DNA from: NAK19 sp034434515 | GTDB taxonomy: Bacteria; Chloroflexota; Anaerolineae; Anaerolineales; UBA4823 | Reading direction: 5' to 3' | Assembly (NCBI GenBank): GCA_034434515.1 | Contig: DAOTZA010000067.1 | Location: 1-12,967, forward strand | Length of the DNA: 12,967 nucleotides | Shown here: piece after piece, positions 1 to 7,831 of the stretch | How positions within the stretch are numbered: the stretch's first letter is position 1 | Layout of the letters: each line of letters begins with the position of its first letter | Made by a program: the position numbers and the translations under genes | The notes under the pieces: model-generated | Databases searched by the model: none | The model's input: only the letters and a program-made list of their open reading frames with translations | Told to the model about the DNA's origin: nothing

Positions 1-34
1 ATTCTCCCCTCCCCCAATCCGTTACGTTCTACGA

Positions 35-40
35 TATAAT
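35..40 (+). promoter_or_regulatory. Candidate -10 box for icd
   Basis: A perfect TATAAT lies 60 bases before the icd start codon, and transcription would begin near position 47. No convincing -35 hexamer is seen at 16-18 bases upstream, where the sequence is C-rich, and no TG extension is present. It is the only promoter-like signal in the 100-base leader. Confidence 0.4.
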
Positions 41-53
41 CATTAGCTAAAAG

Positions 54-71
54 AAAGGTATCTTTACCTTT
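54..71 (+). promoter_or_regulatory. Small hairpin in the icd leader
   Basis: AAAGGTA (54-60) and TACCTTT (65-71) form a perfect 7-bp stem with a TCTT loop. It lies between the candidate -10 box and the icd ribosome binding site. It is not followed by a T-tract that would make it a good terminator. It could stabilise the 5' end of the mRNA or be a dyad operator; no function can be assigned from sequence alone. Confidence 0.35.
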
Positions 72-100
72 TCACAGATTTTATAAGTTTGGAGAGCGCA

Positions 101-1402
101 ATGAGCACAGGTTCAATTCAGCCAGCCATAGGGGGAACGCCCATTAGAATGAAGGATGGAAAACTCCTCGTCCCTGATGATCCCATTATTCCCTTCGTCG
201 AAGGGGATGGCACGGGGCGAGACATTTGGCGCGCTGCCCAACGCGTGTTTGACGCAGCCGTCGCCAAAGCTTATGGAGGTAAACGCAAAATTCACTGGCT
301 GGAGGTGCTGGCAGGAGAAAAGGCTTATAACCAACTCGGAACCTGGCTTCCCGATGAGACCGTACAAGCCTTCCGCCAATATCTGGTCGGCATTAAGGGA
401 CCCTTGACCACCCCTATTGGTGGGGGATTCCGCTCCCTTAACGTTGCTTTACGCAAGGCATTGGATCTGTATGTCTGTTTGCGGCCGGTGCGTTACTTTG
501 AAGGGGTGCCGTCCCCTGTAAAACGTCCTCAGGATGTAGATATGGTCATTTTCCGTGAAAACACCGAGGATATTTACACCGGTATCGAATTCGAGTACGG
601 CACACCCGAAAACCAGCGGTTCAAGGACTTGCTTAAAGAAGCGTTTCCTCAAGAATATGCCAAAATCCGCTTTCCCGAAACAGCCGGGATTGGGTTGAAG
701 CCAATCTCTAAAGAAGGTACATATCGCCTGGTGCGGGCAGCCATCCGCTACGCTCTGGAGAATGGACGGCGGAGTGTGACCCTGGTTCACAAAGGGAATA
801 TCATGAAGTATACCGAGGGGGCTTTTCGGAACTGGGGCTATGAACTGGCAGAGAGCGAGTTCGGCGATCGCGTCTACACCTGGGCGCAGTGGGAACGCAC
901 CAAAGCTTCAAAGGGTGAGGAAACCGCTAACGCCGAACAAGAACATGCTTTGCAAGCCGGCAGATTATTGATCAAAGATGTGATTGCGGATATTGTGTTC
1001 CAGCAAACCATCACTCGGGCAAAAGAGTTCGATGTGATTGCAACCATGAACCTCAACGGCGATTATCTATCAGACGCCCTGGCTGCCCAGGTAGGCGGGA
1101 TCGGCATTGCGCCCGGTGGCAACATCAACTACGAAAGTGGTCATGCAGTCTTTGAAGCCACCCACGGCACCGCTCCTAAATACGCCGACAAGGACATGGT
1201 CAATCCAGGTTCGGTCATCCTCTCCGGCGAGATGATGCTCCGCTACCTTGGCTGGAAAGAAGCCGCCGATTTGATTATTAAGGGAATGGAGGGCGCCATT
1301 GCCGCCAAGACGGTAACCTATGATTTTCATCGCCTGATGGAAGGAGCTACGTTGCTGAAATGCTCGGAGTTCGGTGAGGCGGTAGTGGCAAAGATGGATT
1401 AA
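101..1402 (+). CDS. icd: NADP-dependent isocitrate dehydrogenase
   Basis: This is a cytosolic TCA-cycle enzyme that oxidatively decarboxylates isocitrate to 2-oxoglutarate with NADP+. It has 433 residues, against about 416 in E. coli. The ATG at 101 is preferred over an upstream in-frame TTG at 89 because GGAGAG (91-96) sits 4 bases before it. Near the N-terminus the glycine-rich GDGTG segment is visible. The substrate-loop serine is S112 in GGFRSLNVALR (the site phosphorylated by AceK in E. coli, although no kinase gene is seen here). Catalytic Y159 lies in NTEDIYTGIE and K231 in HKGNIMKYTEG. NADP preference is supported by K360-Y361 in THGTAPKY and by Y407 and R411 in YDFHR, matching the E. 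coli residues that bind the 2'-phosphate. The gene ends 18 bases before the sensor kinase, with no terminator between, so the two may be co-transcribed. Confidence 0.96.
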   Translation: MSTGSIQPAIGGTPIRMKDGKLLVPDDPIIPFVEGDGTGRDIWRAAQRVFDAAVAKAYGGKRKIHWLEVLAGEKAYNQLGTWLPDETVQAFRQYLVGIKGPLTTPIGGGFRSLNVALRKALDLYVCLRPVRYFEGVPSPVKRPQDVDMVIFRENTEDIYTGIEFEYGTPENQRFKDLLKEAFPQEYAKIRFPETAGIGLKPISKEGTYRLVRAAIRYALENGRRSVTLVHKGNIMKYTEGAFRNWGYELAESEFGDRVYTWAQWERTKASKGEETANAEQEHALQAGRLLIKDVIADIVFQQTITRAKEFDVIATMNLNGDYLSDALAAQVGGIGIAPGGNINYESGHAVFEATHGTAPKYADKDMVNPGSVILSGEMMLRYLGWKEAADLIIKGMEGAIAAKTVTYDFHRLMEGATLLKCSEFGEAVVAKMD

Positions 1403-1420
1403 AGAGGAGTTCTCTAAGAT

Positions 1421-4400
1421 GTGAATAAGCGTTGGTTCTGGCTTCTTTTGGCTGCCTGGTTAACCCTTGGGCTGCTCAGCCTTCAACCGCCGATCTCCAC
1501 CAACGCTCAACTTCAATCACTGCGCTTCCATCACTTGACCCCTGCTCAAGGTTTAGCGCATGAAATTGTTCTCTGCGTCCTGCAGGATCGCCAGGGCTAT
1601 CTGTGGATTGGCACGCAAAGAGGACTAAACCGATTCGATGGATATACATTTACCCTCTACCGCCATTCCCTAAACAACCCAAATTCCCTCAGTAATGACA
1701 CGATCCAGGCGCTGTATGAAGATTCACGCGGCTGGCTTTGGGTTGGCACTGCCAGCGGTTTAGACCATTTGGATCCAGAACGCCATCAAGTCTTGCGCCA
1801 TCCCGAAGTGTACGAGTCAATTCAAGCCTCTGCCGAGGATTCACAAGGTCGGATTTGGATCGCCACCGCGGGGAGTGGGCTCTTCTGGTACGATCCTAGC
1901 GCGGGAACATTCCACTCGGTCAACGAAGCTTTATCCGCTCCAGAATCCTTTCCCGACAATGTGATCAATACGCTTTACTTTTCTAACTCAGGGCTGCTTT
2001 GGCTGGGGACAGGGCAACACGGATTGCTCGCTTTAGCCGCTTCAGAAGAACCCATCCGTCTGATTGATCCATTGATTGCGATGAAAAAATCGACTTTCCG
2101 CCGCGTGACTTCCATTGCCCCAGCAAACGATGGAATGTTATGGGTGGGCGGCGGAGAGCATCATGAAAGACACGGCGGGCTCTTAAAGTTCGACCCAATG
2201 CAAGAGCAAATCGTCCAGGTCTTTGATGAACTTGCCGATCTTCATATCACCTCTCTGCTTTTCGATGCGGAGGGCTTCTTCTGGGTTGGCAGCGAGGAAG
2301 GATTACATCGGTTCTACCCTGCATCCCAGCAGATAGAAACTTTCCTTCATGATCCGCTCGATCCCTACAGCCTGAGCGCCAATCACATCACCGCCTTAAT
2401 GCAAGACCGGGGTCAGAATGTTTGGATTGCAACCGTTGGTGGCGGGTTAGACCAGTATTCTCCGGCCGGCAACCGATTTATGGTTTATTCATCCACCTTA
2501 GCCGATCCTGAAAAGCATACCTTCTCAACCGTTGGTGCGGTGGTGAAAGACCGCGAAGGATTGATCTGGGTCGGATTTCACGGACACGGATTGGCAATGC
2601 TGGATCGCCAACAGGGGAAAGTGACCCTCTTTCATCACAATCCTCAAGACCCGAACAGTTTATCTCATGATCATATCACTGCGCTCTATCAAGATCGTTA
2701 TGGAGACCTCTGGATCGGAACTCAGGGCGGTTTAGATCGCCTCATTCGCGGCTCCCTGCGCTTTGAAAACTTTCTTCCAATCCCTGATGATCCAGACCTT
2801 TCGAGACCCTTGTCGGTAAAGGTCATTACCGAAGACTCGCAGGGGATTCTCTGGGCGGGGTTAGAAGATCCGGGAGGACTCATCCGAATTGACTCAGACC
2901 GAAAAACAGTTCAACGATATGGAGGTGAAACACAATCCCAAGATCGTTTTCCGGTCACCTATGGTGTGCGCGCCATTTATGCCGATTCTCAAGGCAATCT
3001 CTGGCTGGGCACTTACAATGGGTTGATTTTGTTCAATCCTGAACAAAACCTTTACCGGCAATTTCGCCACGATCCAGACAACCCGAACAGCTTGAGCCAT
3101 GATTTTGTATGGACAATTCACGAAAAAGATCATCAGACCTTGTGGGTTGGCACCCATTCTGGCTTGAATCGGCTGTCTTTCCCCTGCGGCTTGATCGGAA
3201 ATTGTGAGTCACAATTCACGGTTTACAGCCGTGACCAGGGTTTGCCGGATGACTCCATCGTTTCCATTCTTGAAGATGAGCAGGGTAACCTGTGGCTAGG
3301 CACGATGGGTGGCGGGCTGGCTGTTTACGACCCAGCTCAAGATCGTTTTCACGCCTTTACCGAGCGGGATGGATTGCAAAGCAATGCCTTTGTCATCGGA
3401 GCAGCCTCGCGTGCGGAGGATGGAGAATTGTTTTTCGGCGGACTGAAGGGTTTCAACGCTTTTTACCCCCACGAAATCCGTCATAATCCTGTACCTCCGC
3501 CAATCGTACTGACCGCTTTCCGCGAATTTGATCAAATCCAGGAATTCCCTGAAGACCTCAACCATCTTGAGGAAATTCGGATCCCATCGCGCGTCTCCTT
3601 TTTTGCCATTGAGTTTGCTGCGCTGGATTACGCCGATCCACTGCGCAACCAATATGCCTACAAGCTTGAAGGATTTGATCAGGACTGGATCGCTTGTGGA
3701 AACCGTCGTTATGCCAGCTATACCAATCTACCTCCAGGCAACTATCTTTTTCGCGTCAAGGGAAGCAATAGCGATGGCGTCTGGAATGAAAACGGCAAAA
3801 CCCTGCGGTTGATCATTACCCCGGCCTGGTATCAGACGAGGTGGTTCCGCCTGTCGATCATCGCCGCGCTGGTTAGTGTAGCAGGAAGCTATCTGCATAG
3901 CCGTCAAAAACAGATCGAGAACCTGCGGCGTAGTGAAGAACGCTATCGCACTTTATTGGAGAACGCACCCGTAGCCGTGTGCGAGGCAGATTTTCGCCAG
4001 TTGCCACCGTTAGCAACTCATTTCAATCCTCGCTGGTTATCCCTTTTTGCATGCTCTCCGGAACATGAACCCCGTTTGGACAACTACCTTCCTTTTGAGA
4101 TTTTGGCGCGTTGTCAGGAAACCCTAACCCACAACCTCTTGTGGACAACCGAAACCAGCGGCAGACGTTGCGATGGACAGGAGTTTCCCTTGCGATTGCG
4201 CGCTGCCCCTGCTGCCAGAGCGGATCTCTCACGTTGTATTCTGGTAGTGGAGGACTTAAGCGCCGAAAAAGCTCGCCGCAGCGAAGAAGAAGCCATTGCC
4301 GAAGAGCGGCGGCGTATTGCCCGCGAAATCCATGACGGATTAGCCCAAGATTTGGCTGCCATCCGTTTGCAAGTCCATCGCTGGCAAAAATGGATTGAGA

Positions 4401-4924
4401 ACGATCCGCACCGCCTTTGGGGCGAATTGGAAAATCTTCACGCCTTGTTAGGTGAAAAAATTCGCGAAGTTCGCCAAGCAATCTTTGCCCTGCGCCCGGT
4501 TGCCCTGGATGAATTGGGATTTTGGCAAGCGTTAGACCGCTTCCTTCAAGACTTTGACGAGCAACACCAACTCCGTATCTTCCTCAACGTCCTGGGAGAT
4601 CGCGCTCGGCTCGAACCCAGCCTGGAACCGTTACTTTTTCGCATTGTCCAAGAGGCGTTGCATAATGTTGCCCGTCATGCTCAAGCTGAGACAGTTTGGG
4701 TAGAAGTCGATTTGCGCCAAGGGGTTTTTCTGCGGGTTCGCGATGACGGTGTAGGTTTCGACCCGGCTATTCTGGCACACTGGGAAAGCAAAGGTCATCT
4801 CGGCCTGCAACAGATGCGCGAACGGGTGGAAGCCCTGGGCGGCAGTCTAAGGGTCACCTCCCAAATCGGAAAAGGAACGCAAATTGAGGTGTTTTTAGGA
4901 ACGATCAAGTCAGAAAATGGATAA
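1421..4924 (+). CDS. Two-component sensor histidine kinase with double beta-propeller sensor
   Basis: This is a 1167-residue membrane sensor. Residues 1-30 form a signal peptide or N-terminal membrane anchor. About 40-690 hold repeated Reg_prop-type units centred on W-[IVL]-G-T-x-x-G-L-x-x-[FL]-D. I count 13 clear units plus a degenerate fourteenth (FFGGLKGFNAFYP), which fits two seven-bladed propellers. PNSLS loops recur at 87-91, 411-415 and 555-559. A Y_Y_Y domain (about 710-800) precedes one transmembrane helix (about 810-826), then a PAS-like region (RSEERYRTLLENAPVAV onward). The HisKA_3 phosphoacceptor is H971 in REIHDGLAQD. The ATPase domain has N1082 in EALHNVARHA and DDGVGFD at 1108-1114. 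The architecture resembles the sensor half of Bacteroides hybrid two-component systems that sense glycans, but the output is a NarL-type kinase without a fused regulator. The start is GTG, with AGGAG (1405-1409) 11 bases upstream. The probable partner is the regulator at 5035. The ligand is unknown. Confidence 0.93.
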   Translation: MNKRWFWLLLAAWLTLGLLSLQPPISTNAQLQSLRFHHLTPAQGLAHEIVLCVLQDRQGYLWIGTQRGLNRFDGYTFTLYRHSLNNPNSLSNDTIQALYEDSRGWLWVGTASGLDHLDPERHQVLRHPEVYESIQASAEDSQGRIWIATAGSGLFWYDPSAGTFHSVNEALSAPESFPDNVINTLYFSNSGLLWLGTGQHGLLALAASEEPIRLIDPLIAMKKSTFRRVTSIAPANDGMLWVGGGEHHERHGGLLKFDPMQEQIVQVFDELADLHITSLLFDAEGFFWVGSEEGLHRFYPASQQIETFLHDPLDPYSLSANHITALMQDRGQNVWIATVGGGLDQYSPAGNRFMVYSSTLADPEKHTFSTVGAVVKDREGLIWVGFHGHGLAMLDRQQGKVTLFHHNPQDPNSLSHDHITALYQDRYGDLWIGTQGGLDRLIRGSLRFENFLPIPDDPDLSRPLSVKVITEDSQGILWAGLEDPGGLIRIDSDRKTVQRYGGETQSQDRFPVTYGVRAIYADSQGNLWLGTYNGLILFNPEQNLYRQFRHDPDNPNSLSHDFVWTIHEKDHQTLWVGTHSGLNRLSFPCGLIGNCESQFTVYSRDQGLPDDSIVSILEDEQGNLWLGTMGGGLAVYDPAQDRFHAFTERDGLQSNAFVIGAASRAEDGELFFGGLKGFNAFYPHEIRHNPVPPPIVLTAFREFDQIQEFPEDLNHLEEIRIPSRVSFFAIEFAALDYADPLRNQYAYKLEGFDQDWIACGNRRYASYTNLPPGNYLFRVKGSNSDGVWNENGKTLRLIITPAWYQTRWFRLSIIAALVSVAGSYLHSRQKQIENLRRSEERYRTLLENAPVAVCEADFRQLPPLATHFNPRWLSLFACSPEHEPRLDNYLPFEILARCQETLTHNLLWTTETSGRRCDGQEFPLRLRAAPAARADLSRCILVVEDLSAEKARRSEEEAIAEERRRIAREIHDGLAQDLAAIRLQVHRWQKWIENDPHRLWGELENLHALLGEKIREVRQAIFALRPVALDELGFWQALDRFLQDFDEQHQLRIFLNVLGDRARLEPSLEPLLFRIVQEALHNVARHAQAETVWVEVDLRQGVFLRVRDDGVGFDPAILAHWESKGHLGLQQMRERVEALGGSLRVTSQIGKGTQIEVFLGTIKSENG

Positions 4925-4946
4925 CAGAAGCAAAGTGTGCTATACT
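4918..4946 (+). promoter_or_regulatory. Extended -10 promoter for the response regulator
   Basis: TGCTATACT (4938-4946) is an extended -10 element with TATACT at 4941-4946. Seventeen bases upstream, TGGATA (4918-4923) matches the -35 consensus TTGACA at four of six bases. The -35 box overlaps the end of the kinase gene. A leader of about 80 bases would separate the start site from the regulator ATG. It would let the regulator be expressed independently of its kinase. Confidence 0.55.
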
Positions 4947-4974
4947 GATTGCAATAAAGACATCATACAGCTCC

Positions 4975-5003
4975 ACTTTGGTTGAAAAAAATCAAGACAA
5001 AGT
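4975..5003 (+). repeat. Interrupted inverted repeat in the regulator leader
   Basis: ACTTTG (4975-4980) pairs with CAAAGT (4998-5003), and inside it TTGA (4982-4985) pairs with TCAA (4992-4995) around an A6 loop. There is no T-tract after it, so it is a poor intrinsic terminator. It lies between the candidate promoter and the start codon, where an autoregulatory operator or an mRNA structure would sit. This is a weak, AT-rich signal. Confidence 0.3.
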
Positions 5004-5034
5004 AAAAGAAACTAGACAAAAAGGTTTCTAACGA

Positions 5035-5703
5035 ATGGCTGGAACGATTCGGGTTTTAATTGCCGATGATCATCGTCTCTTCCGCCAGGGTCTGCGGCAT
5101 GTGTTTGAAACCTGCAAGGAAATCGAAGTGGTTGGCGAGGCAGAAAACGGCCGTCAGGCGGTGAAATTAGCCCGCCGTTTGAAGCCGGATGTGGTCTTGA
5201 TGGATATCAATATGCCCGACCTGGACGGAGTACAGGCCACCCACTTGATCTGCGAGTTAAACCCGGCTTGTCGGGTGATCATCCTCACCATGTACCGCCA
5301 GGATCAGTACGTCTTTGAAGCGATAAAAGCTGGTGCCCGCGGCTACTTGCTGAAAGACATCGATGAACATCAACTCATTGAAGCCATATTTACCGTCCAA
5401 CGCGGCGAAGCTTTGGTCGATCCTTCCCTGGCCGCCCGTTTGCTGGATGAGTTTCGGCGCTTAAGCTCTCAAGCAAGCCCGACTTGCTCTCAGGAAGAGC
5501 TGAGTGACGGGGAAATGCAGGTTTTGCGTCTGGTGGCCCAAGGCGCAGATAATCAAACCGTTGCCGAACGATTGAATCTCTCCGAACGCACGGTTGCCAA
5601 TCGGCTCAGTGAAATCTATCGCAAATTGCACGTCAACAGCCGCACACAAGCTGCACTGGTTGCCTTGCGTAGAGGATGGGCAAAGCTGGAAGAGGAAACA
5701 TAA
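5035..5703 (+). CDS. NarL/LuxR-family response regulator
   Basis: This is a 222-residue cytosolic DNA-binding regulator. The N-terminal receiver domain (about 5-125) has the acidic pair D11-D12, phosphoacceptor D57 in VVLMDINMPDLDG, T85 in ILTMY and K107 in GYLLKD. The C-terminal LuxR-type helix-turn-helix (about 155-215) reads EELSDGEMQVLRLVAQG followed by LNLSERTVANRLSEIYRKL. It follows the HisKA_3 kinase by 110 bases on the same strand, and kinases of that class normally pair with this regulator class, so the two are very probably a cognate pair. A modest AAGG (5021-5024) lies 10 bases before the ATG. Target genes are not shown by the sequence. The downstream lipid genes and its own leader are the nearest candidates. 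Confidence 0.95.
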   Translation: MAGTIRVLIADDHRLFRQGLRHVFETCKEIEVVGEAENGRQAVKLARRLKPDVVLMDINMPDLDGVQATHLICELNPACRVIILTMYRQDQYVFEAIKAGARGYLLKDIDEHQLIEAIFTVQRGEALVDPSLAARLLDEFRRLSSQASPTCSQEELSDGEMQVLRLVAQGADNQTVAERLNLSERTVANRLSEIYRKLHVNSRTQAALVALRRGWAKLEEET

Positions 5704-5796
5704 GATAGTTCTTTGGATGGGACTCCGATCGTTGCGGGGGAATGGCGGATTAAGAACCTCTAACATCATTAAGTCCTGAAAAGGGAAGTTTCAAGA

Positions 5797-5802
5797 TAAA
5801 AT
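5797..5802 (+). promoter_or_regulatory. Weak -10-like box before the SDR gene
   Basis: TAAAAT lies 14 bases before the SDR start codon in an AT-rich stretch. No good -35 hexamer is visible. If used, transcription would start near 5809 and give a leader of under 10 bases, consistent with the missing Shine-Dalgarno. The rest of the 5704-5816 gap has no clear terminator. GTTCTT (5708-5713) and AAGAAC (5752-5757) are inverted but 38 bases apart. Confidence 0.25.
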
Positions 5803-5816
5803 TAAATCACTTAACG

Positions 5817-6665
5817 ATGACAAACGCCTTCTGGTCAGGAAAGTGGATTGTGATTAGCGGGGGATCAAGTGGCATTGGCCTTGCCCTGGCGAAACGACTG
5901 GCAAGCGCTGGCAGCAATGTGTGGTTAATCGCCCGCCGTGGCGAACTTTTGCAAACAGCTCTTGAGCAGGTTCAGGCTTCTGCTCAGTCTCCAGCTCAGG
6001 CGTTTGGCTTCAGCGCTGCCGATCTGACCATGGTCGATCAGGCAAAGCAAGCTGCCGAAGAAGTGCTGGCAAAAGCAGGAAAGGTGGATGTCCTAATCAA
6101 TTCGGTCGGCGCAGCTCATCCGGGTTACGTGCAGGAGTTATCGCTGGACATCTTTCACTGGATGATGGCCGCCAACTACTTTGCTCCGCTTTATCTGACC
6201 AAAGCTCTCTTGCCGCACTTCATTGCCCAACGCAGCGGTCACATCATCAACATCGCTTCGGCAGCGGCTCTACTCGGAGTGTTTGGTTATTCCGCCTATG
6301 GGGCAGCAAAGTTTGCTCTGGTCGGTTTTACCGAAGTATTGCGGGCAGAAATGAAGCTCTATCATATCCGCGTTTCCATCGTCTTTCCACCCGATACCCA
6401 GACGCCTCAACTTGAATACGAAAACCGCTTTAAACCCGCTGAGACCAAAGCAATTTCAGGCAACGCTGCGCAGCTCACACCCGATCAGGTTGCACAAGCG
6501 ATCCTGCAACAGGCGGCTCGTGGACAGTATGCCATTTTCCCATCTGCAGATGTCCGCCTGATCTACTGGTTGGTTAAACTTCTGCCACAGCCAGTGATCT
6601 TCGCTGCCCTCGACACATTGGCTCGCAAAGGTCAAAAACAAGGAGGAATCTATGGATATCTTTGA
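5817..6665 (+). CDS. 3-ketodihydrosphingosine reductase-like SDR
   Basis: This is a 282-residue short-chain dehydrogenase/reductase. The nucleotide-binding motif SGGSSGIG is at 14-21. The catalytic residues are S148, Y161 and K165 (YGAAK). The region after the active site, PPDTQTPQLEYENRFKPAET, closely follows the segment I recall from eukaryotic 3-ketodihydrosphingosine reductase (PPDTDTP, then EN-R-KP-ET). The C-terminus is hydrophobic (LIYWLVKLLPQPVIFAAL), as in the membrane-associated KDSR enzymes. The predicted reaction is NADPH reduction of 3-ketosphinganine to sphinganine. The next gene, overlapping by 14 bases, encodes a serine-palmitoyltransferase-like enzyme that would supply this substrate. 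No Shine-Dalgarno precedes the ATG. An alternative is a fatty-acyl or other ketone reductase of the SDR family, but the neighbour and the PPDT motif favour the sphingoid role. Confidence 0.8.
   Translation: MTNAFWSGKWIVISGGSSGIGLALAKRLASAGSNVWLIARRGELLQTALEQVQASAQSPAQAFGFSAADLTMVDQAKQAAEEVLAKAGKVDVLINSVGAAHPGYVQELSLDIFHWMMAANYFAPLYLTKALLPHFIAQRSGHIINIASAAALLGVFGYSAYGAAKFALVGFTEVLRAEMKLYHIRVSIVFPPDTQTPQLEYENRFKPAETKAISGNAAQLTPDQVAQAILQQAARGQYAIFPSADVRLIYWLVKLLPQPVIFAALDTLARKGQKQGGIYGYL
6641..6646 (+). promoter_or_regulatory. Strong ribosome binding site of the SPT-like gene
   Basis: AGGAGG lies inside the 3' end of the SDR gene, 5 bases before the ATG at 6652. It fixes the start and shows that the two overlapping genes are translated from one mRNA. 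Confidence 0.85.
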
Positions 6666-7830
6666 AAAATGTTCCCAGTTTACCATCGTCAAGGAAGCGA
6701 TTGAAGGAGGTTATTATCCCTATTTCATCCCCCTCTCGGAAAACGAGGGCAGCGAAGTGATCTACGGCGGTCGACGCCTGATTATGTGTGGATCGAACAA
6801 TTATCTTGGCCTAACCACCCATCCCAAAGTTAAAGAAGCTGCCATTAACGCAATCAAGCGTTTTGGGACAAGCTGTACCGGTTCGCGCTTCTTAAACGGC
6901 AATTTAGAGTTGCACGAACAACTGGAAGAGGAACTGGCAGCGTGGGTTGGAAAGCCGGCCGCGCTGGTCTTTTCAACCGGAATGCAAACCAACCTTGGCA
7001 CCATCAGCGCCCTGGTCGATCGCTCAGATGTGGTCATCCTGGATAAATACGATCACGCCAGCATCGTGGATGGAGCGCGCCTGGCGTGGGGAGAGACCAA
7101 ACGCTTCCGCCATAACGACCTGGAAGACCTCCAGCGAGTGTTGGAAAAAGTCCCCCCGGAAAAGGGGAAGCTGGTGGTTGTGGATGGCGTTTACAGCATG
7201 GAAGGTGACATTGCCCCGCTTCCAGAACTGATTGAAATCTGCCGCCGCTATGGGGCACGCTTGATGGTCGATGACGCCCATTCGCTGGGCGTCTTGGGTG
7301 GTGGACGTGGCACAGCAGCGCATTTCGGGGTAACGGAGGCTGTAGACTTGATCATGTCCACCTTTAGCAAGTCCTTTGCCTCGCTGGGCGGGTTTATTGC
7401 CGGCGATACGGATGTCATCCAATATATTCAACACCACGCCAGAGCTTTGATCTTTAGCGCCAGTATTCCCCCCGCCAACGCCGCAGCCGCCCTGGCGGCT
7501 CTGGAAGTCATGCGCCAGGAACCGGAGCGTGTCCAGCGCGTGAACGCCATCGGCGAACGTGTCCGAACAGAGTTGAAACGGCTGGGATATCAAATCGGGA
7601 ACTCGCAGACCCCCATTATCCCGATCCTGATCGGCGATGACATGCGCACTGTCCTTGCCTGGAAAGCGCTATTTGAAGCCGGTCTGTTTGTCAACCCGGT
7701 GCTCTCTCCGGCTGTCCCCGAAGGACGGCAACTGTTGCGCACCAGTTACATGGCAACCCACACCGACCAACAAATTGACCGCGCCCTGGAGCTCTTTGAA
7801 AAAGTGGGCAAGCAAATTGGACTGATTTAA
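6652..7830 (+). CDS. spt: Serine palmitoyltransferase-like PLP enzyme (alpha-oxoamine synthase family)
   Basis: This is a 392-residue fold-type I PLP enzyme that would condense L-serine with an acyl-CoA to give 3-ketosphinganine. The PLP lysine is K240 in STFSKSF, H135 in DHAS stacks on the cofactor, and D207 and H210 lie in VDDAH. Segments recalled from Sphingomonas SPT recur: VILD-x2-DHASI-x-DG, FRHN-x2-EDL, GVYSM-x-GDIAPL and IF-x-AS-x-PP. The C-terminal NPV-x3-PAVPEG followed by LR-x-SYMATHT resembles Bacteroidetes SPT. It is slightly shorter than the Sphingomonas enzyme (about 420). The family also contains AONS (BioF), KBL and ALAS. The KDSR-like partner upstream, overlapping by 14 bases, is the main reason to choose SPT over BioF or KBL. 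No acyltransferase for ceramide formation is in the window. Confidence 0.8.
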   Translation: MDIFEKCSQFTIVKEAIEGGYYPYFIPLSENEGSEVIYGGRRLIMCGSNNYLGLTTHPKVKEAAINAIKRFGTSCTGSRFLNGNLELHEQLEEELAAWVGKPAALVFSTGMQTNLGTISALVDRSDVVILDKYDHASIVDGARLAWGETKRFRHNDLEDLQRVLEKVPPEKGKLVVVDGVYSMEGDIAPLPELIEICRRYGARLMVDDAHSLGVLGGGRGTAAHFGVTEAVDLIMSTFSKSFASLGGFIAGDTDVIQYIQHHARALIFSASIPPANAAAALAALEVMRQEPERVQRVNAIGERVRTELKRLGYQIGNSQTPIIPILIGDDMRTVLAWKALFEAGLFVNPVLSPAVPEGRQLLRTSYMATHTDQQIDRALELFEKVGKQIGLI

Positions 7831-7831
7831 G

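Noticed and set aside
1580..3470. Repeated DNA motifs in the kinase gene, considered as a tandem repeat array
   Set aside because: They encode propeller blades with diverged codons. The repetition is in the protein fold, not a DNA satellite or CRISPR.
5704..5816. Possible terminator between the regulator and the SDR gene
   Set aside because: GTTCTT and AAGAAC are inverted but separated by 38 bases with no T-tract and no strong inner stem.
7024..7593. Long open frame on the - strand opposite the SPT-like gene (189 codons)
   Set aside because: It lies wholly inside a well-supported + strand gene, has no ribosome binding site I could see, and its translation shows no recognisable domain.
6652..7830. 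Assignment as biotin enzyme BioF (8-amino-7-oxononanoate synthase) or Kbl
   Set aside because: No biotin or threonine genes are nearby. The KDSR-like partner and SPT-type motifs fit serine palmitoyltransferase better, although family overlap leaves some doubt.
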